From positions 1-49,036 of the forward strand of contig MPMT01000036.1 in NCBI GenBank assembly GCA_002238645.1: DNA of 49,036 nucleotides, given 5' to 3'. Below, in pieces: positions 44,717-49,036 of this stretch. A program made the translations under genes and the position numbers. The stretch's first letter is position 1. Every line of letters begins with the position of its first letter. The notes under the pieces are model-generated. The model ran no database searches. It worked only from the letters and a program-made list of their open reading frames with translations, and was not told the DNA's origin. The DNA is from Alphaproteobacteria bacterium bin52. Its GTDB lineage: Bacteria > Pseudomonadota > Alphaproteobacteria > Thalassobaculales > Thalassobaculaceae.

Positions 44717-45535
44717 TCAGCGACCCGACGATGCGCCCTCGTGCAGCATGGCGCGGACCTCGTCGTCGTTCATTTCCTGGCCGAGACAGGCCTCGATCAC
44801 CGCCGGATCGTCCTTCACCGTAGCCGGTGTCCCCTCCCCGATCTTGCGCCCGTAGTCCAGCACGGTCACCGTGCTGCACGTCTCCATCACCACCTTCAGG
44901 ATATGCTCAACGATGAGGATCGTGAGGCCGTAACGATCCTTCAGCCGCATGATGATATCGAGCAACCGGTCGACGTTGACCGGGGACAGTCCGGCCGCCG
45001 GTTCGTCCAGCATCAGCAGCCTGGGCTTCATTGCCATGGCCCGGCCGAGCGACAGCAGGCGTCTCTGCCCGCCCGAGAGCTCGCTTGCCGGCATGTCGGC
45101 GTAGTCGGCAAGCCCGATGAATGAGAGCAGGTCCATCATCTCCTCGCGGATCACCGCATCGCGCCGCTCGACGTGCCCGCTGTTCAGGATCGTCGTGAAC
45201 AGGCCGTAGGGGACATGCATGTGATGCCCGACCATCACGTTCTCCAGGACACTCATCTCCTGGAACAGGCGCAGCAGCTGGAAGGTCCGCGCAATTCCCA
45301 TGGCGCCGATCCGGTGCGACGGCAGCGAGGTGATGTCGCGTCCGCCGAAGATGACGGTGCTGCCGCGTTCGGCCCAGTAGATGCCGGTCACGAGGTTGAA
45401 GAAGGTCGATTTCCCGGAGCCGTTCGGGCCGATCAGTCCGTGGATGCTGCCGGTCTCCACCGAGATGTCGAGGTCGGCGATGGCACGCAGGCCGCCGAAG
45501 TTCTTCGACAGCTGCCTTGTCTCAAGCAGCGCCAT
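44717..45535 (-). CDS. livG: Branched-chain amino-acid-type ABC transporter ATP-binding protein LivG
   Basis: 272 residues. Walker A GPNGSGKSTFFNLV, the LivG-specific GIARTFQLLRLFQEMS, the signature LSGGQRRLLSLGRAMA and Walker B LLMLDEPAAGLSP are intact. It powers import of hydrophobic amino acids or related ligands through LivH/LivM. Its start overlaps the livM end by 14 bases. No livF or livH is visible in this window, so the second ATPase and permease would have to be elsewhere, perhaps beyond the insertion element. A short GC-rich hairpin (44696-44710) lies just after the stop. Confidence 0.92.
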   Translation of the reverse strand: MALLETRQLSKNFGGLRAIADLDISVETGSIHGLIGPNGSGKSTFFNLVTGIYWAERGSTVIFGGRDITSLPSHRIGAMGIARTFQLLRLFQEMSVLENVMVGHHMHVPYGLFTTILNSGHVERRDAVIREEMMDLLSFIGLADYADMPASELSGGQRRLLSLGRAMAMKPRLLMLDEPAAGLSPVNVDRLLDIIMRLKDRYGLTILIVEHILKVVMETCSTVTVLDYGRKIGEGTPATVKDDPAVIEACLGQEMNDDEVRAMLHEGASSGR

Positions 45536-46592
45536 GATCCTGCCCTTCGGCCGCTTCGCGGCGCTGGCGCAGCGCGATGAATCGGCGGGTACTGATGGAG
45601 CGGTCGATCACGCCGCCGATCCCCTGGGGCATGAACATGACGAGCAGCACCATGCTCAGTCCGAACATCAACGGCTGGCAGAAGTAGTACTCCAGGGTCT
45701 GGTCGTAGATCACGGTCACGACGATCGCCCCGATCACCCCGCCCCAGATATGGCCGATCCCGCCGAGCACGACCATCAGCAGCAGGGTGACCATCTCGAT
45801 GATGATGAAATTGTTGTGGTGGATGTAGCCGGGGGGCATGTGTGCGAACAGTGCACCCGCCGCTCCGGCGTACAGGGCGCTGATGACGAAGGCGAGAAGC
45901 TTGTGCCGGGGCACGTCGATGCCGTGAACACCGGCGGCGATCACGTCCTCGCGGATCGCCATGAAGGCCCGTCCGGTGGCTGACCGGAGCAGCGAGAACG
46001 ACAGGTACAGGCCGACCAGCGCCGCGGTCATCACCAGGTAGTAGTAGCTCTGGAAGGAGTCGAACACGAACCCCATGATTTCCGGCGACGGGATCAGCAT
46101 CAGCCCGGTCGAGGATCCGAGAAACGGCGTGACCGCGATCATGATCCGCACACTCTCGCCGAGCCGCAGGGTTGCAAGGGCGAGGTACGCCCCCTCCAGC
46201 CGCACCGACGGCAGGCCGACCACGATCCCGGCAAGACCGGCGAGCAGGACGCCGAGCGGAAACGAGACCCAGAACGACAGGCCGAGATGGATCGAGAGCA
46301 GTGTCGAGGACACGGCGCCGATCGCGTACAGCCCGACATGCCCGACCGTGACCTGGCCGCAGAAGCCCTTGACGATGTTCAGACCGACCGTCAGCAGGAT
46401 GAAGATGCAGATCTTGTTGATCAGGTAGACATAGTAGTCGCTGAGCCCGATGGTGACCAGCTGCGGCACCGGCAGCAGCAGCACGAAGACGACCAACCAC
46501 GGCACCAGCCGGTGGATCCGGTTCAGTTTTCCGACCCCGTCCGAGAACATCGATGCAACGGAGAGCGCCGTCGCCTGCAGTCCGTCTCGCAC
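45522..46592 (-). CDS. livM: Branched-chain amino-acid-type ABC transporter permease LivM
   Basis: 356 residues with about nine to ten membrane helices. LLTVGLNIVKGFCGQVTVGHVGLYAIGA, quoted in part (GFCGQVTVGHVGLYAIGA), and FMAIREDVIAAGVHGIDV (the EAA-like cytoplasmic loop) identify LivM. It forms the channel with LivH. It starts 82 bases after the substrate-binding-protein stump, with an intervening hairpin, and overlaps livG at its end. Confidence 0.93.
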   Translation of the reverse strand: MRDGLQATALSVASMFSDGVGKLNRIHRLVPWLVVFVLLLPVPQLVTIGLSDYYVYLINKICIFILLTVGLNIVKGFCGQVTVGHVGLYAIGAVSSTLLSIHLGLSFWVSFPLGVLLAGLAGIVVGLPSVRLEGAYLALATLRLGESVRIMIAVTPFLGSSTGLMLIPSPEIMGFVFDSFQSYYYLVMTAALVGLYLSFSLLRSATGRAFMAIREDVIAAGVHGIDVPRHKLLAFVISALYAGAAGALFAHMPPGYIHHNNFIIIEMVTLLLMVVLGGIGHIWGGVIGAIVVTVIYDQTLEYYFCQPLMFGLSMVLLVMFMPQGIGGVIDRSISTRRFIALRQRREAAEGQDHGAA

Positions 46593-46628
46593 CTGACTGA
46601 TCTCTCCTGCCAGCGGGATCCGAAGGCA

Positions 46629-46657
46629 GGACCGCCGGACATGGCGTCCGGCGGTCC
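46629..46657 (-). other. Intercistronic hairpin between the substrate-binding-protein stump and livM
   Basis: GGACCGCCGGAC (46629-46640) and GTCCGGCGGTCC (46646-46657) form a perfect 12-bp stem with a 5-base loop. Such hairpins between the binding-protein and permease genes usually reduce downstream transcription and protect the upstream mRNA, giving excess binding protein. Confidence 0.7.
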
Positions 46658-46674
46658 GTGCCCGGTGGATGACG

Positions 46675-46977
46675 TCAGAGGCCGAAGTCCGCCGGCATGG
46701 TCACCCGTGCCAGAACCTCGGTCTCGTAGTTCTCGCCTCCCCTGGAGTAGGCGATCAGGACCGCGGTCCGGTTGCCGTCCCGGCACTGCGGGGTCGGGTC
46801 GGCGCAGAAGCTGATCTCGCCCGAACCGAGGCCGCGGTAGCCCTTCACCGAAACGATCGCGTCGTGGATGGCTGTGCGGTCGGCTGCGAGGTCACCGTCC
46901 TCGAGCGACAGACCGGCCCGGCCCAGCGCGATCTCCACGATGCGGACCAGGTCATAGGCCTGGTTGAAATCTTTCAT
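46675..46977 (-). pseudogene. 3' stump of a Liv-type ABC substrate-binding protein gene, cut by an insertion element
   Basis: The last 100 or so codons (KDFNQAYDLVRIVEIAL, then YRGLGSGEISFCADPTPQ and ARVTMPADFGL) are the C-terminal lobe of a LivJ/K-like periplasmic binding protein. The N-terminal signal peptide and most of the protein are absent: about 3 codons upstream of KDF the sequence changes to IS DNA. The full-length protein should be about 400 residues. An in-frame ATG at 46977 exists by chance and is not a real start. The interrupted gene is immediately upstream of livM and livG. Confidence 0.8.
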
Positions 46978-49036
46978 CTTCCCACTTATGACTCGGGCAG
47001 GTGTTGTCAGTCATGATTGTCGTGGCGCTATCGCTTCTCTGCGTTGAGCCCGCGATGATAGATCCAGACGGGTTGGAAGCGGCTCCATGCCTCCCAGAGC
47101 TTGCGGGTTCCGGGGAGTGGTTGGCGCTTGGTGGAATCGAATCCGGCGGCATTGGCGAGATCGATGACGAAGGTTCGGATATCGAGTTGGTCGCGGTCCG
47201 GTGGGCCGCGGCTGAACCGTCGAATGCCGAGATGGCGCAGGAAGATGTACAGGCACGTGATCATCTCGGGATCGATGACGATGTGGGCCGGCGTATCGGG
47301 TTCGGTGCGGCCATGAAGTTCAGATCGTGGACGTGGCAGGCGGTGATCGCGTCGAATGCGAGACACTTGCGCAGGTCGTCGGCGTCATCGAGTTGACGGT
47401 CCATCAGCCGCGTGCCGGTCTTGAGCACGGAAAACCATGTCTCGATGGCCCATCTGCGTTCGTACCAGCTGATGATCCGTTGCGCCTGTTCGGGCGTCGG
47501 TTCCCCCTCGGTGGTCAGCAGCAGCCAGTGCAGGGGGGCGGTGTCGTCGTGTGGTGTGATCTCGGTGGCGCTGACGGCGAGCATGTCGATCGGTGCCTGG
47601 CTTGCGGCCGTCCTCGGGGGCGCGAGCCGGACCCTGCAGGCCCGGAGTTCCAGTTCGGTCTGGCGTTTCTTGCGGCTGCGCGGCCCGCCGCAGGCATCAA
47701 TGACCAGATGCTTTGTGGCGCATGCCGGCTGCCCGGCGACATGCGCCCACAGGTCCGCGCGTGAGCCCTCGCCGGTGATCACCGTGCGTTTGCGGATCCG
47801 GTTGGCCCGGACCAGAAGGCCGGTTCCGTCACGCGATGCCTGCTGGAACATCTCCCACATGTCGGCCTCGCGGTCGCAGACCGTGATCACCCGTGCGCCG
47901 GGGCAGGCCGCCTGCAGATCCCGGGCCCGGTCAAGACCCTCGAGCCAGCGCCGGCTTTCCTTCTCGTCGCCATCGCCGCGGAAGTCGGCATCGAGCGTGT
48001 AGACGCCCAGGGTCCGGCCCTGCGGGGTCACCGCCAGGCCGACATGCGCCAGCAAGCCCTGCGCGCCGGTGCCGCGCCCGCCGATCCCGACCCGGCCATC
48101 AGTGGCCCGAAGACCGTCATAGTTCAGTGTCGTGGTGTCCTGGATCGCAAGCACCACCTGTTCCCGGGCACAGCGCTCGGCACTCGCCGCCTGGTGGCTT
48201 TCCAGAATGTGTTCCATCTTCACCCGATTGTTGGACAGCACGCGGTAGGCCGCCTTGCGCTCGGCCTTGTCCGGAAACACCGTCGGCAACGAGGCGCCCA
48301 GATGCGCCAGCCATGCCCGCCCCATCCGCTTGATGCGCTCCCGGATCCGGCCGTCGGGATGGCGCAGGCGTCCATATTCGTGATCGGCCCAGTCCGCCCT
48401 GGCGGCAAGATACACCGTCGCGGGCGCTTTGATCGAGCGCTCCGGCGCCGCACACAGCCGCCGCTTCCAGTCGGGCGCCAGCGGCTTCATCCAGACCGAA
48501 CGCCGAGGTCCGGGCCGCGCCTGTCCAGGCGGTGCGCCGCTGGTGGGCTGTTCGCACCGGTCCCAGCCGGCGGCGGCATAGCAGCTGCCGGCATGATCCG
48601 GGTCGACATAGGTATAGACCAGCAGCGGGCGGCATCCGCCGGCCGCTTCCCAGTCATCGGCAAGGCGCGCGGTTGCCAGTCCAAGAACGTGGGAGGCCAG
48701 GTTCGGCACCCGAACCCAGGAACACAGAAGGAACCTCTGGTTGCAGACGATCTCGTTCAGATGCGCCACCCGGGCGTCGTCGCACCAGCCGATCCAGCGA
48801 TCACGCGCCTTCTGGTGCCAGGAGGCCGATGCGAACCCGATGCCACCGAGAAGCCCGTGGCGTGACGACCAGATCCAGTAGCGCAGCTGCCGACCCGGAG
48901 ACCGGGCCCAGCCCAGAGGGTGCCAGGCATCGATCATCGCTTCCCAGCAACGCCGCGAGGCCGTGTCCTCGACCGGAACCAGACGAACCGTCCCAAGCTC
49001 CTCAAGAGCGCACCGGATCTCCTGGTCCGGGACCGG
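46978..49036 (-). mobile_element. IS4-family (Tn5-like) insertion element, cut by the window edge
   Basis: One end lies near 46978, where the substrate-binding-protein gene stops and CTTCCCACTTATGACTCGGG begins, probably the terminal inverted repeat. The single large gene on the minus strand is a Tn5-type DDE transposase with an extra N-terminal domain. The far end and the second inverted repeat are outside the window, so the target duplication cannot be checked. Confidence 0.75.
47028..49036 (-). pseudogene. Tn5-type transposase with N-terminal DruA-like (DUF4338) domain, frameshifted near its 3' end
   Basis: The frame is open to the window edge, so the true start is outside. The first 160 visible residues (HPLGWARSPGRQLRYWIWS, LNEIVCNQRFLLCSWVRVPN, ASHVLGLATARLADDW, VYTYVDPDHAGSCYAAAGW) match DUF4338/DruA. 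The rest is an IS4/Tn5 transposase: KAAYRVLSNNRVKME, the DDE aspartates in QDTTTLNYDG and VCDREADMWE, and the YREK motif in YERRWAIETWFSVLK. After HDLNFMA the main frame stops at 47261, but homology continues in another frame (EPDTPAHIVIDPEMITCLY, STKRQPLPGTRKLW) to 47028. A single-base indel near 47315-47330 therefore separates the last 95 residues. It may be a decayed copy, an assembly error or programmed frameshifting; no slippery heptamer is seen. Confidence 0.8.

Noticed and set aside
42664..44823. Plus-strand open frame of 719 codons
   Set aside because: It is antisense to ilvD, whose motifs are complete; no family match for the antisense product.
47261..48937. Stand-alone Druantia defence gene druA
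   Set aside because: The DruA-like part is in frame with a complete DDE transposase and lies in an element with a visible end, so a mobile-element protein is more likely than a defence operon.

Overview
The window looks like chromosomal DNA of a GC-rich alphaproteobacterium, probably an environmental or metagenome-assembled Rhodospirillales/Rhizobiales-type lineage. The argument rests on a MipZ division ATPase, a class I lysyl-tRNA synthetase, a clpS-clpA pair, a tripartite tricarboxylate transporter, many CaiB/BaiF and TauD-type enzymes, and ATGA-overlapped operons. Most genes sit in GC-rich DNA (38 of 60 bases G or C in one counted ugd line). A segment at about 33.3-37.3 kb is clearly AT-richer (29 of 60 in one counted gtrB line) and looks acquired.

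Layout. Positions 1-2.9 kb: the 3' end of an IS1595-like transposase cuts into a TIR-domain gene, followed by an HExxH metallopeptidase gene. 3.2-9.5 kb: a three-gene CoA-activation operon (CaiB/BaiF CoA-transferase, AMP-dependent acyl-CoA ligase, LLM flavin oxidoreductase), a divergent second CoA-transferase and a glutathione transferase. 10.6-12.0 kb: an XRE regulator plus a conserved protein of unknown function, behind a promoter that predicts a leaderless mRNA; an IS630 remnant follows. 12.6-18.2 kb: TauE/SafE exporter, TauD-type dioxygenase, GFA protein, a CAU-anticodon tRNA and a tctCBA transporter operon. 18.8-25.0 kb: lysS, a DsbA-like isomerase, an L-2-hydroxyglutarate-oxidase-like flavoenzyme, two tandem DehI-type 2-haloacid dehalogenase paralogues and an enolase-superfamily enzyme. 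25.1-32.6 kb: mipZ, a vWA-like protein, a membrane DnaJ protein, galU-ugd-phosphohexomutase, and a D,D-carboxypeptidase with SPOR domain. 33.7-37.3 kb: AT-rich gtrB-gtrA and a gtrC-like membrane protein. 37.9-42.7 kb: clpS-clpA, a 61-residue HTH protein, a FemAB-like acyltransferase and RidA. 42.7-47.0 kb: a 42-residue membrane peptide, ilvD, livG, livM and the 3' stump of a substrate-binding-protein gene. 47.0-49.0 kb: an IS4/Tn5-type element whose transposase carries a DruA-like (DUF4338) N-terminal domain and runs off the window.

How the parts fit (inference). The catabolic blocks suggest an organism using carboxylates, sulfonates and perhaps halogenated 2-acids: uptake by TctCBA and Liv, activation by CoA ligase and CoA-transferases, dehalogenation by DehI proteins to 2-hydroxyacids, and oxidation by the FAD enzyme. 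galU, ugd and the phosphohexomutase supply UDP-glucose, UDP-glucuronate and hexose phosphates for surface polysaccharide, which the gtr genes could decorate. Insertion elements have damaged two loci: the TIR gene at the left edge and the Liv substrate-binding-protein gene at the right edge.

All calls are from reading the sequence and translations. No database search or alignment was run.
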